Translations under genes and position numbers: made by a program | The notes under the pieces: model-generated | Told to the model about the DNA's origin: nothing | Seen by the model: only the letters and a program-made list of their open reading frames with translations | The model's database searches: none | Assembly (NCBI GenBank): GCA_028023455.1 | Contig: JAQFVV010000042.1 | Span: 4,545,739 to 4,609,738, forward strand | DNA from: Epiperipatus broadwayi | Taxonomy: Eukaryota; Onychophora; Udeonychophora; Euonychophora; Peripatidae | Direction: 5' to 3' | Length of the DNA stretch: 64,000 nucleotides | In this document: one piece after another, positions 50,730-61,086 of the stretch | Position numbering within the stretch: position 1 is the stretch's first letter | Layout: every line of letters starts with the position of its first letter

Positions 50730-51314
50730 TACTACATCATTTCCCAACTTTAACAAAAGCTAAGCAAGATTGTATTGACATTTCTTTAGAACGCTGTATC
50801 ATCATTTTGATTTATTTAGCTGCCTTATCAAATTATTTAAAAGCAAATTTCAAGATTTAAGAAATATTAAGGATTGTCTCTAACTTATAGAAAATCCCTG
50901 CACTTAGAAATATCAACTATTACACAATTAGATTTTTTTGATGTTGGGCTATTTGATGAATGTGGAGATCATTTTTAAAGAAAAAAGGGAGGGAAAGGAG
51001 TATATGAAATTTTGGAAAATAGTGCCTAAAAAATATAAAATTGTTAAAGCATGTACGCAAATATTGCTCACATCAATATATCTCTGCGAATCATTTTATT
51101 CGAAAATGAAATATGCGAAGAATGTATATAAAAATAGCCTTACTGATTCAAACCTTGGTATAATATATTAAGAGTAGCATGTAGTACTTATAACCTAATT
51201 TATCTAAAATTGTTATAAGTTTGTCTCAATATCAAAAATTGCATTAATATTTAAATAAATATTTGGGTTAAGTAAAAGATTTTATGTTTTATTAACATGT
51301 TAATTATAAAGTAC

Positions 51315-51394
51315 AGTGGTCTACAACCTTTGGCAGGCACAAATTGAGAAATCAGACATTTTTCATGTGACACGGAATCATTTGCAGACCACTG
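51315..51394. mobile_element. 80-bp hAT-type MITE with TIRs and 8-bp target duplication
   Basis: The element begins CAGTGGTCTACAACC and ends GCAGACCACTG, an inverted pair. The start is of the CAGTGGTC..CAACCTTTGG type seen in Charlie-like hAT elements. The flanks are ATAAAGTA (51307-51314) and AGATAGTA (51395-51402), 6 of 8 identical, fitting the 8-bp duplication made by hAT transposases. It lies just after the hAT transposase relic and could alternatively be the right end of that element. Confidence 0.6.
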
Positions 51395-51402
51395 AGATAG
51401 TA

Positions 51403-54400
51403 TGATGATGCCTAGTTCATAAAACAAACTAATGTATGTAGGGTGGGGAGCAAAACTGGTCTAAAAGAATAAACTAAATGTTCAATAAAAATGGCTATAA
51501 CCAAAATAATTCTAAAGCTGTATTATAATCTGAAGTATTTAGTGAGAGTCAAAAAATCAAACAAAGATCAACATAATGTTTTTTTTAATTCTTCAAAATT
51601 ATCAAATGCTACTTTTTATTCATCATTATAAATCTCTTCACTACTTTAATAAATTTTCTAAGTGTATATATATCTATGAAAAATAATATTATGTACAGTT
51701 TAATTTTCTCTTTTTCCTATTACAAAATTTATTTCAATGACAATTTTTCTCTGTATTTTAAATAATCCCGTGTAAATAAATGGTTGAAGTTTAATCCATC
51801 AGAAAAATCACATTTTGAATAAAGAGCATTTACTATCAATCTTTTTAATGAATAAATAACTTTATTTTTTCTTTTCATATATGTCTGCTTTGCTGAAATC
51901 TGTTAACGAAATATTTTGGTTTATTGCTACATCAAAAACATATTTGGGACACAAATAGGCTCATTAATTACAAAACAAAAATAATCTTTCCTGTGTTTCA
52001 ATTCCCGGCACTTTAAGTTCTAAGTAACTATACAATGTTTATGTAAAACTAGAGGTAAATCATTTTGGATTGGAATGAGGTGTTATAACTAGTACAAAAG
52101 CCATAATTTCTACATTGTTCAAATGTTGTTTTAAAAAACACCCCCCCTCCCACTATTTTTTGTTTAATTATTTTGTTAATCTTCTTTCTTAAAAAAAAAT
52201 TAATATGTTTTTTGGTGGTTAATAAAACTTTTCCAGTTAACATCTAACTTTTGAAATGTTAATTTAAAGGCATTAGATAATTATTGTTTTTTATTTTATT
52301 TGAATTGGATTTTTGAATGCTCATTAAAACATGATTAACAACATGTGATATGTTCTTTAAAAAAAAAAAATTAACAATAGCTGCATTCATATTGATTCAT
52401 TATAAAATCAGATAAATCAGTTTGTACAGAATTTATACTTTGTTTTTTTTTATTGTGTTTGTAAATGCATGGTAATTTATTTTTTTTTTAAAAGAAAAAC
52501 ACAATAAATGAAAACTAAATAAAAAAGTGCATATTATATAACGGTATTAAACTTTTTTTATAAAGCATTAATTTAAAAAAAAAAAATCATGATATTACAT
52601 TTAACACAAATATAGCCAATTACCATCATTGCATTCATATTATTCTGAACTTGATCATTTATTAACAGCCAGCATACAATTCTGAATAAGGGATCCAAAT
52701 AGTATTTAAATCTTAATCTATTTTATAATCAATATTTACTGAAACTTTCATACATCATCATCTCCAGTACTGTTTATTCCTTGGAAAATTGAGTGAATTA
52801 CTTCACGTAACTTTTTAGTCATATATCTATACCCTACACCTCTCTCTCCCCTTCCGTTTGCTTTGTACGCAATACTAAAATTTTATTCATTCGTTTTTGT
52901 TGTCATTTCTTATTTTTCTTCAATGAAAACTTTGCATCTAGCCAATTATTAATATTTTTATATAATGTATTTTCAAACAACAAAATACTTTTTGTTAATT
53001 TTTTTTATTTTCCATTTTAATTCACATCAACAGTTATAATACTAAATATGTACAGGCTCAATTAGTGGTATATAGTAGAATTACAGGGGGGAGAGGTAAA
53101 CATTTTATGTAATTAATTAATATTTATTTATAAAATTTTGAATTACTTTTATAATATTAAAATTAATTTTGATAAATATTCTTATCCAATAGTATTTTGG
53201 GCATGATTTTTATTCTATTTAATGCTGAAAGGTAAAAATTTAAATGTATACAAATGTTTAAATAAAAACAAATACAGCTCACACAAATATAAAATATAAT
53301 TCAGTGCAGACTTACAAATTACATTAGCTAATCATATACTAACTGTCCAATAAAAAAATAATAAATTGTTTCAAGAATGCACCAATTAAAAATATTCTCA
53401 TGAATAAAATCACTCCAGTGAACTGAGATACTATTAAAAGATACATAAGCCACTAACTGTCCCAAATATTTTAAATAAAATCATCATTTTTACATGATAT
53501 AATGATAATAAATTAAAAATCACTAAAACCAACTCAATCTCATGCTTTGTTCATAAGAAAAAATAAAGCATGGCCATTAAAATAATTTGTTTCTATTTTT
53601 ACATCATTTTAAGCATGTTGTAATAGATATTAAAATGTTGAATAAAGATAATTTTTTAATTTAAATTTATCATTTTTGATTTTTTATCTTCTAGTCTTCA
53701 CTATTGTTTATTTGTCATTAAAACTCAAAGATCCAAATGATCTTGTAAATAAAAAAATCTAATTACACAACATTTATCGAATAGATATGTTCATTTCTGA
53801 ATTTATAATACATTTAAAATATATATTTTATTATAAATATATATATATATAACATGAGGAAAAAAGTAAGCTGAAATATTATTTACCTTAATAAATAAAT
53901 ATATTTTATGTAATATTTCAATACAATAGCAAATTTACTAAATTGTAATGTATAATTTATTCAGGATGCAGAATAAAATGCCATGATCAAAAATTTTATA
54001 GTATATTTCCAGAGCAAAAAAATATTCTACAACTTTTTTATCAATAACTTTGAACTATTGTTGAATGACAAAGACATAGCTTGTATATACTATATAGATT
54101 TGAATCAAAGATTGCTCTAATACATGTTTATCTTTTAAACACACGGTGGTGCGAAAAACCTTTCTTTGTCTGATGGATAATGAGAGCAGAGTATACTGGA
54201 AACAGCAGTTACATAACATTCAGTGACTAATTAGAATAGATAAATATGTAATTTTATCATTGTTATGAATATATATATATATAAAATATGAAAATGTTAT
54301 GTATATAAGATATTAATTATTAATGTTTCTCTTGCAAACATGGATTAAATATCTCTGTGTTTAATAGTTAATTTGTTTGACATCTGATTTTTGCAAAAGA

Positions 54401-55794
54401 TACCCATAGTCTGCAAATATGTTTTAGTTCTGACTGTTCTTTATTTTATTTTCAGCATACAAAATTTTCTATATTGTCTAGTTCAATGCATCAATTTTCA
54501 TTCTCTTTTTCGACAAGCAAACATTTTGTTTTTATCACATTTCCCCATAATCAGATCTCTGCTCTTTCACTTAGCAACTTTGCCTTCTTTAAATTATTTA
54601 TTTTCATTCCTTTGACTTTTTCTGATCATATCTATCATACTCAGAAGATTATATTATGTCTTTTCCAATTTCAAATTAGTTTTCAAGTTCTCATATATTC
54701 ATTTTTGAATTCTCACAGATTACTGATCTTGTTGTCTATTACATAAAATCTAAATTTTGACAAGTTATTTTTGAATTAATGCTGTCAAAGGGAAATTCAA
54801 CACCCCCCCTCCCATGCCCACACTTTCGGTGGAGCTTATGGAAAAATATTCTCTAACACTTCATATATATACAGTGTATTTCTGCAATCCCAACAGTGTT
54901 ACATTAAAGTTGACACACTGTTACATTAAAGTTGGATAAAATTAGAAAAGAATGACCAAAATACACATATATAGGATTTAAAATGCCTCCCAATTAGCGC
55001 ATTACATAAAATCGTCATTTATGATTTTTTGCAAAACTTCTTACGGTAGACATCTATTTCTAAATTCTATTTCTGAAAGCAGATTATTTATTGCCAAAAA
55101 AAAAAATTGAAAGAATGCAATAACAAAAAGTCTACTACCAATGCTTTCAAATTATTTTTTTCACAAGACAAAAAAAAAAATGCTGAAAGATTCAACTTTT
55201 AACTACGATCTAACTTATTACATAAAATCATCATTTCCATTACATTTATATTCTGTTTTTCCTGCATTAAATAAGTCTACATTAACTATTTCATCAAATA
55301 CAATTTTATTATTTTTTCTTGCTTTTTCTTTAACATATATATAATTGGGCCAGAGTAAGCTTATTGTTAAATAAATAATTTTTAGTACTTTTCCAGAATA
55401 TTATATTTTTTACTACAGATGCCCTGTTTCTACAAGATTTTCAACAACAGTTTGTTTAAGAGTGGATAGATAAGAGAAATTTTAGTCTCTTATTAACAGA
55501 TTTACATCTAGAATTTTTATTGAACTGCATCATTTGTTTTTATTTCCATTTCAGTTAGATTTTGTATATATAGGGTAGATAAAATATATATATAAAAAGA
55601 ATGTTTGTATTTAAAATTATGTGAAAAATGTATGAAGTGAAAATTTTACAATAACATTTATACAAAAATAATCTATCAATATTTCTATTATAAAAATTTT
55701 AATTCTGAAGAAAATAATCTTTATTGTTCATTTAAAAAAGAAAAACTCATTTATTTTTAAATTTTATATTTCTGTCAAATATTGCTTTACTTAC
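51403..55794. other. Moesin intron, AT-rich, no gene seen
   Basis: About 4.4 kb of AT-rich DNA with homopolymer tracts. Plus-strand open frames at 54391-54746 are T-rich translations dominated by Phe, Leu, Ile and Ser and show no domain. A block of CCCCCC(T)CCC type occurs near 52141 and 54804. I see no transposon ends. Confidence 0.55.
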
Positions 55795-56020
55795 GAATTT
55801 CTCCATTTGGTAATGCATCATCATTTTCTTCATTATCATCCTCTCGAACATGATGGTGTTGTGGCATAGTTGTTGCAGCTAATAATGCCTGGGCAGCTTC
55901 CTCTTGCTTTCTTCGAGCTTCTTCAACTTCTTCTTGTAATTTCTTTGTCATTTCATCTTTTTCATTAACCTCTTCTTGTATTTTTTGTACTTCTTCTTGT
56001 TTTAAACGAATTTCTTCTTC
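55795..56020 (-). CDS. Moe: Moesin (ERM) exon, end of helix and acidic/His-rich linker
   Basis: A 226-bp exon between AATAG|GAAGAA and GAAATTC|GTAAGT, 75 codons plus one base. It reads [20 protein letters not shown], then [20 protein letters not shown], then [20 protein letters not shown] and an acidic stretch [15 protein letters not shown]. The first two thirds finish the coiled coil. The Ala/Leu-rich ALLAA segment followed by PQHHHV and an acidic run is the typical linker in front of the C-terminal actin-binding ERM domain (C-ERMAD) in insect moesin. The leading GAA codon starts in phase 0, which agrees with the upstream exon. It is separated from the next exon by a 16.1 kb intron full of transposon relics. 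Confidence 0.95.
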
Positions 56021-57954
56021 CTATTAAAAAGAAAAAAGAAAACAAATCATATAACTATGTGCATGCTCATATATAAAATGCTCAATATTCCAATATAAAT
56101 AATATATATTGCCAAAAATATTATCATAAAAAGTCAACAACAAATAAGATAATAAAAAATTGAGGAGAGAGATTAAAATGTCTTTCACAAATGTTTACAT
56201 ATCAAAAAATATGGTAAGCAAATATCACATTATACTTTGACAGTAATAAATAATAATGATCAATTACAAAAGGAAAATAAATCAAAATTTTATAGAAAAA
56301 AAAAAGCACAATTAATATATATATAATCCCAAAAATAAGACTTTTTAAAAAAATTATCATGTTAATATTATTGAAGATTTGTCATAATGTAAAAACAAAT
56401 AAAAAGACTTTTATCTTATATGATTTCAATTTATAATATGAAGACAAGCAGCAATGGAACTTTGTTGTGAGAAAAATTGTTTATAAAAAACATTTTGATA
56501 ACATGATATAATTTTCACAAAGATGTGACAAATAGTAATTCACTGCAAATACTGGCTAACTATAATATTCAAAAATATATATCAAGAGAGTAAAGTTACA
56601 TATTTATTATGTATTTACTTATTAAAAAAAACATATACTGTTAAGACAATGGAAACTGTGAATTTCATTTACATATATTATAATACATGATTAAATATAT
56701 AAATAAAAAGTGAATTATAATTAATAAATTTTCAACTAACAAAATATTTGAAGAGTTTTGAAAATAAGTTATAAGAAGATAAACTTATGTGTAAAAAAGC
56801 AATGAAAAAAATATTACTGAGAAAACGGGGGGGGGGGGGGGGGCAACAAATTAAAACAAAAAATCATTTTTAGTACTAAGATTACAAAAATGTTTTAGAT
56901 GTAAAAATTTATATATACAGTATATAAAAATACTTTTTAAAAATGAGAAGGGGATAATTATTTATTGGGGATATGGCTTTTGAATGAGGAAATAGTGATT
57001 TTTTTTTTTTAAAAAAAAATCATTATATATTATAATGGGAGCACAACAGTATCAAATTGAAATTAATTTTAGGACAATACTTCTTAACAAAAATTTCTAG
57101 TTTTAGTTTTTAAGATGGAAAGCTACAAATCTCTTTTAAAAAATAGATTTGGGGGTGGGTGGGTGTTGTCTCCCAACACACACAATCCTTAATTGAATTT
57201 TTGAAATATTGCTGCCTATATATTATTTATTTACATAGACTAAAATTAAAAGCAATCAATGATATGAAAGACTCCACACAGCATATTCTATCAAGGTTAA
57301 AGATAAAACAGAACACAGACTTAAATAGCCACAACAAGACCAAACGAAGTGCGGAGGAATACTCAAAATGTTAATCAATTATTGAATGATGAGTTTTCTT
57401 TTTTGTTTTACTCTCATACGATGAAACCTTAATCAATTGATTTTCGGGGACTGAATAAAATAAATAATAGGTAAAACTAATAGGAAATCAAATTATACAT
57501 AGGAACAATTAAATGATTATTCATTGAAACATACATAAAGTACAACTGAGAATTTACAATTCAAAATATACATTTATTATTTGCAAAATGTATGAATACG
57601 TACACAAAAACATAATAGTATATATAATTTTAATATCATTTAAAATAGTAGGATTATATTATTAATTATAGTGATTTTTCTTTTAGTGAAAATGAAATTT
57701 GTTAGTAAAAAAAAAAAAAGAAGTAATCTTGTTCTACTTAATTTTACAAATAAAAGAAAATTTAAAATCCCTTATTAAAATTTGCTTCAATATGGAATTT
57801 AAACTTTGGGAATGCTGACAAATTCTTTCAAGGAGTTTTTCTCTGTCATTTGTGATTGTTCAAATACTAACTAACTGAAATTTAATTGGAAAGTGATCAT
57901 AAGCCAATTTTAAAATAGAGCATTGTTTAAGTTTTAAAAAGGGGGAGGGTTTTT
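56021..57954. other. Moesin intron, AT-rich, no gene seen
   Basis: Apart from the G tract this part of the 4.7 kb intron is simple AT-rich DNA. A 71-codon plus-strand frame at 57159-57374 has no recognisable domain and is taken as chance. Confidence 0.6.
56827..56843 (+). repeat. Poly(G) tract, 17 G
   Basis: An uninterrupted run of 17 G in an otherwise AT-rich intron. On the moesin coding strand this is poly(C). Similar runs of C occur at 6943-6956, 23052-23064 and 24953-24966, and 10 G at 42663-42672. Confidence 0.95.
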
Positions 57955-58290
57955 TTTTGTTGTTGTTTAAAAACTCATAATCGGAATAAAAAGTAAAATT
58001 TCTTAGTCTTCCTTTTAAATTTAAATTTTTATAGACAAACAGATATTATTGTGTTACCGCTATTTTTTACTTTTTTAGTCTTCGTTACATTTTTATTTTT
58101 TACAGACAAACAGATATTACCGCTATTTCTTACTTCAAATAGAATGACAACAAAAAGTAAAAGTTGTTAGAGTTCTGTTATATAAAATAAATGATAACAA
58201 TAAACGTAAAATATATTCAACAAAGTATAACAGTAGTCGGAGAAAAGAAAGAAAGTACAAGTTTTTAAACAACAACAAAAATATATATAA
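57955..58290. repeat. Small foldback / TIR repeat
   Basis: GTTGTTGTTTAAAAACTC near 57960 returns in inverted form as GTTTTTAAACAACAAC near 58262. Between the arms the phrase CAGACAAACAGATATTA, followed by CCGCTATTT, occurs twice (about 58034 and 58103) and CCGCTATTTTTTACTT again near 58397. It has no coding capacity and looks like a MITE or foldback remnant. Confidence 0.5.
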
Positions 58291-58589
58291 AATGTCTTCT
58301 TCACTTATTAACCATGTTTATAATATATGCCTTTTATGAAATTTAAAAAAAGAGTGTAGAACTGTACTTTTCTTACTGGATATTTTTGTGTTTCCGCTAT
58401 TTTTTACTTCAAAAATAAACACACAGTAGAATCTTGTTTGTCTCGTGGAATGTTATGAACAATACGTTACTTGACGCGTTACCTAATTCCAACTCACTTT
58501 ACACATATATCTTGTCAACATTTTCCAACTTAAAACTTCAATACAGTACGTTGTAAAAAGTCTAATAATTATTACTTCAGAAAATCTGA

Positions 58590-58860
58590 ACATTTCAATA
58601 CTTTAAAAAACAAAAAAATTCAATCAAAACAACATTTCCATCCAATTCAAATATACACACCCTCTCACCAAGCCGTAACAATTTTATAAACTGTGCGAAT
58701 TCGGAAAATTTATTTGCTGCGATGCGACATACATGCTGTACTGCAACTTGACATAGCGGCCTGCAATTTGTAGCACAACAAAAAAGTTGTATTATAGAAA
58801 ACGCGGGTTCGACCGTGTCGGCCGCGAAAACAGCGCCATCGAGCGGCATCTTTAGCTATA
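58590..58860 (-). promoter_or_regulatory. GC-rich, CpG-containing island in a moesin intron; candidate internal promoter
   Basis: In a locus of very high AT content this stretch holds many CpG dinucleotides, notably ACGCGGGTTCGACCGTGTCG, GGCCGCGAAAACAGCGCCAT and CGAGCGGCATC on plus. On the minus strand it could form a transcription start followed by a donor-like CTTG|GTGAGA near 58669. An 84-codon open frame on minus (58595-58849) has no recognisable domain. A transcript starting here could splice to the phase-0 exon at 56020 and give a short moesin form without FERM domain. Alternatives are an unrelated gene start or a young mobile-element fragment. The promoter reading is inference. Confidence 0.35.
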
Positions 58861-59984
58861 AGATGAGAACCTAATCAATAATGAGCAAACATTATAATGG
58901 GAGTATGTAGTGTAAACAGGTAGTAAAAATATTTTAAAGTTGTTTCAATAGGGAGAAAAAACTACCTATGTGGGAAAATATTGTGTCAGAACTGTGATTT
59001 TTAACTATAAAAGCAATAAAATGGTAGCTTGAGGAATAATGCAACTAGTCCCAGGACCAAATATAGTAAACAAAAAAATGTATAAAAATGAAAGAAACTA
59101 GAATGATTCAATGATATTTCAATCAATAACTACACAAGTACTTGGATTAAATATATGCCAAAAAGTTGAAATAAGAACTTTTGAGATTGCTAAAAAAAAA
59201 TCCTTTGTTATCTGGTAAAAAAAAATCATTACAGTGAAGTCTTTCACATATTTAACTGTTAACACATTTGAAAATAAGACTTTTTTAACATTTTATTTTG
59301 ATCAAATTTAATTATTTCTTTGTTTATCCACAAAAGAATAAATAGAAAATACTAAGAAGTTATATTAACTTTTAAAATTCAAAAGTTTGCAGTCAATGAT
59401 GAGATTTTGTGTGTGTGTTTTATTATTATCTAACTACTACTTGATGAATATAATTTATTTGTCTTAGAACTGACTACCTGAAATCTTATACTTGCTTTGG
59501 AACATTTTTTTGTTTGCTGAAAAATCTGATTTTGGTTTAGACTTGAACTCAAAATTAAAAGCATCTAATGAATTTTTTATTATGAAATTTAATAATATAT
59601 ATATAAAAACATTTTATCCTTATATTACTCTCTCTATTGATAATTAAAAATTCTCGATATTACACCCTTACTTATAAATAAAGTTTCAATTTTAGAAATT
59701 ATATAATTATAATACTTAAATTCTAAAAATAATGATATATCATCAATCATTCATACTTATTACATATCTGATTTAATGAAATATTTTTGCAAAAATAATT
59801 ACGACCAATGAAAATCATTTGAATAATTATAAGCATATATATTTGTACATATTTATGGCTACTTTTAATATCAAAATAATTTTATTGGCTAAAAACTCAT
59901 TACTAACATCTCCATAATATCAAAGATAAAATACAATAATGACAATTAATTTCCTTGAAAAAACTAAATCTATTTATTACATTC

Positions 59985-60675
59985 AAATATCAGCCTTTCA
60001 AGCTAATTGTGCATACGCTTTTGCGAGTGTTAATAATAATAAATGAATACTTTCTCTCCAATACAAGATATAGTATTTATGCAGGAATAAAATGAATCAC
60101 TTATTCCTACGACTCAAATGCTTATATATGAGCAAATCTGAAGTACTGGCAAGGAAAGCGTGAAGATGGAATAAGTGATTCATTTTATTCCTGCATAAAT
60201 ACTATATCTTGTATTGGAGAGAAAGTATTCATTTATTATTATTAACACTCGCAAAAGCATATGCACAATTAGCTTGAAAGGCTGATATTTGAATGTAATA
60301 CAATTGTAAACATACGCTATATAAAATAAATGCTTATTTACATATGATTAAGTTTCAGTTAGAGTGACGTTTAATAAATTCTAGACAATTTCACAGACGT
60401 CATTCATTCAGACATCGTATATAGTAATTTAAAGTGACTGTTCCATCTTCACTTCCTTGCCAGTACTTCAGATTTGCTCATATATAAGCATTTGAGTCGT
60501 AGGAATAAGTGATTCATTTTATTCCTGCATAAATATTATATCTTGTATTGGAGAGAAAGTATTCATTTATTATTATTAACACTCGCAAAAGTGTATGCAC
60601 AATTAGCTTGAAAGGCTGATATTTGAATGTAATACAATTGTAAACATACGCTATATAAAATAAATACTTATTTAA
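59985..60675. repeat. Three-unit repeat: one inverted and two direct copies of a ~180-bp unit
   Basis: A unit containing the motifs GATTCATTTTATTCCTGCAT, TTGTATTGGAGAGAAAGTAT, a short ATT microsatellite, ACACTCGCAAAAG, and ending CGCTATATAAAATAAAT occurs directly at about 60165-60360 and 60500-60665. It occurs inverted at about 59995-60120. A second shared block (GCAAATCTGAAGTACTGGCA) appears at ~60133 on plus and at ~60455-60477 on minus. Copies differ by only a few bases. The array ends about 55 bases from the edge of a moesin exon. It could be a foldback transposon or a rearranged satellite; no coding capacity is seen. Confidence 0.75.
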
Positions 60676-60730
60676 ATCTATTTATATAAATTCTGGAAAA
60701 TTTAAAATGCAAAATAATTTTTTTACTAAC

Positions 60731-60891
60731 CAATTTCTCCTTTTCCTCTTTTTCCATACTTTGTGCTGCTTCTAATCGTTTCATCATTGCTTCTAATTCC
60801 AACTGTTTAGTTTCAAGATGCTGTTTACTTTCTTGTAATTCACGTAACTGTTCTTCTAAACGTTTGATTGTTTCTTGGGCTTCCAATAATT
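60731..60891 (-). CDS. Moe: Moesin (ERM) exon, alpha-helical coiled coil
   Basis: The exon follows an acceptor at ...AATGAAG| and ends at AAATTG|GTTAGT, 161 bp. With the single G carried from the previous exon it reads [20 protein letters not shown], then [20 protein letters not shown] and [14 protein letters not shown], 54 residues, leaving phase 0. It is a continuous Glu/Lys/Gln-rich heptad helix. The EAQ.TI(R/K)RLEEQL core matches the insect moesin linker as I know it. The acceptor lies after a T-rich tract; choosing this AG is forced by the phase of the preceding exon. The following 4.7 kb intron (56021-60730) carries repeats directly next to this exon. Confidence 0.95.
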
Positions 60892-60976
60892 CTTCATTAT
60901 GTTAAAAAAAAAAAATCAATTATTACTGCTATCATTAATATTTATAATAATAATAATAATAATAATTAAAACTCAC

Positions 60977-61086
60977 CTCTCTGCCGCCTTTCAATCTCTT
61001 CCTGCATAGCTTTGATTTTCTCTTCATAAACCAAATGTTTTTTTTCAGCTTCTTCTCTGGCTGCTATTTCCTTTTGAAGTTTCTCT
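60977..61086 (-). CDS. Moe: Moesin (ERM) exon, start of the visible part of the alpha-helical linker
   Basis: This internal exon begins after a TAG acceptor (61087-61089) and ends at AGAG|GTGAGT. It contributes one base, then 36 codons reading EKLQKEIAAREEAEKKHLVY and on to IERRQR, then one base. The leading A would complete an Arg codon, as expected for the AREEK..REKL junction of insect moesins. The sequence is charged, heptad-like coiled coil. In ERM proteins this helix follows the FERM domain and folds back on it in the closed state. The downstream intron is only 85 bp (60892-60976) and carries an ATT-type microsatellite. The 5' part of the gene (FERM domain) must lie beyond 64000. Phases and homology with the four downstream exons make this assignment firm. 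Confidence 0.93.

Larger units (their letters stand above)
48141..51210 (+). pseudogene. hAT transposase relic (Charlie8 / GTF2IRD2 type), split by an insertion
   Basis: Broken plus-strand frames match, in order, the hAT transposase family found in GTF2IRD2/ZBED-like proteins. At 48460-48540 there is EPFTDVEVVKKMFHKYFQ. At 48592-48760 there is IAKHISDSIIDLKNCKYFSL followed by a D-S-S-T-E-I block and FIRY. At 48765-48935 HEDFVKFFPMKNQTRGSDF leads to EKEFVSLLKKYI. At 49105-49370 LSRGKVLYHFFLLRHEIISF leads to DLNNSLQGENKI. After an insertion, FPTLTKAKQD starts at 50740. FWKIVP..K, a TSIYLCES.YSKMK block and K.SLTDSNL occur at 51004-51165, the C-terminal hAT dimerisation region. Many stops and frameshifts show it is dead. 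No BED zinc finger is seen upstream. Confidence 0.85.

Noticed and set aside
54391-54746. Overlapping plus frames of 74 and 90 codons
   Set aside because: T-rich DNA gives long hydrophobic frames by chance; two overlapping frames look equally good, which argues against coding.
58595-58849. 84-codon minus-strand frame in the CpG-containing island
   Set aside because: The frame is long because the island is GC-rich; the translation shows no domain, so it is treated as part of a possible promoter or untranslated exon.
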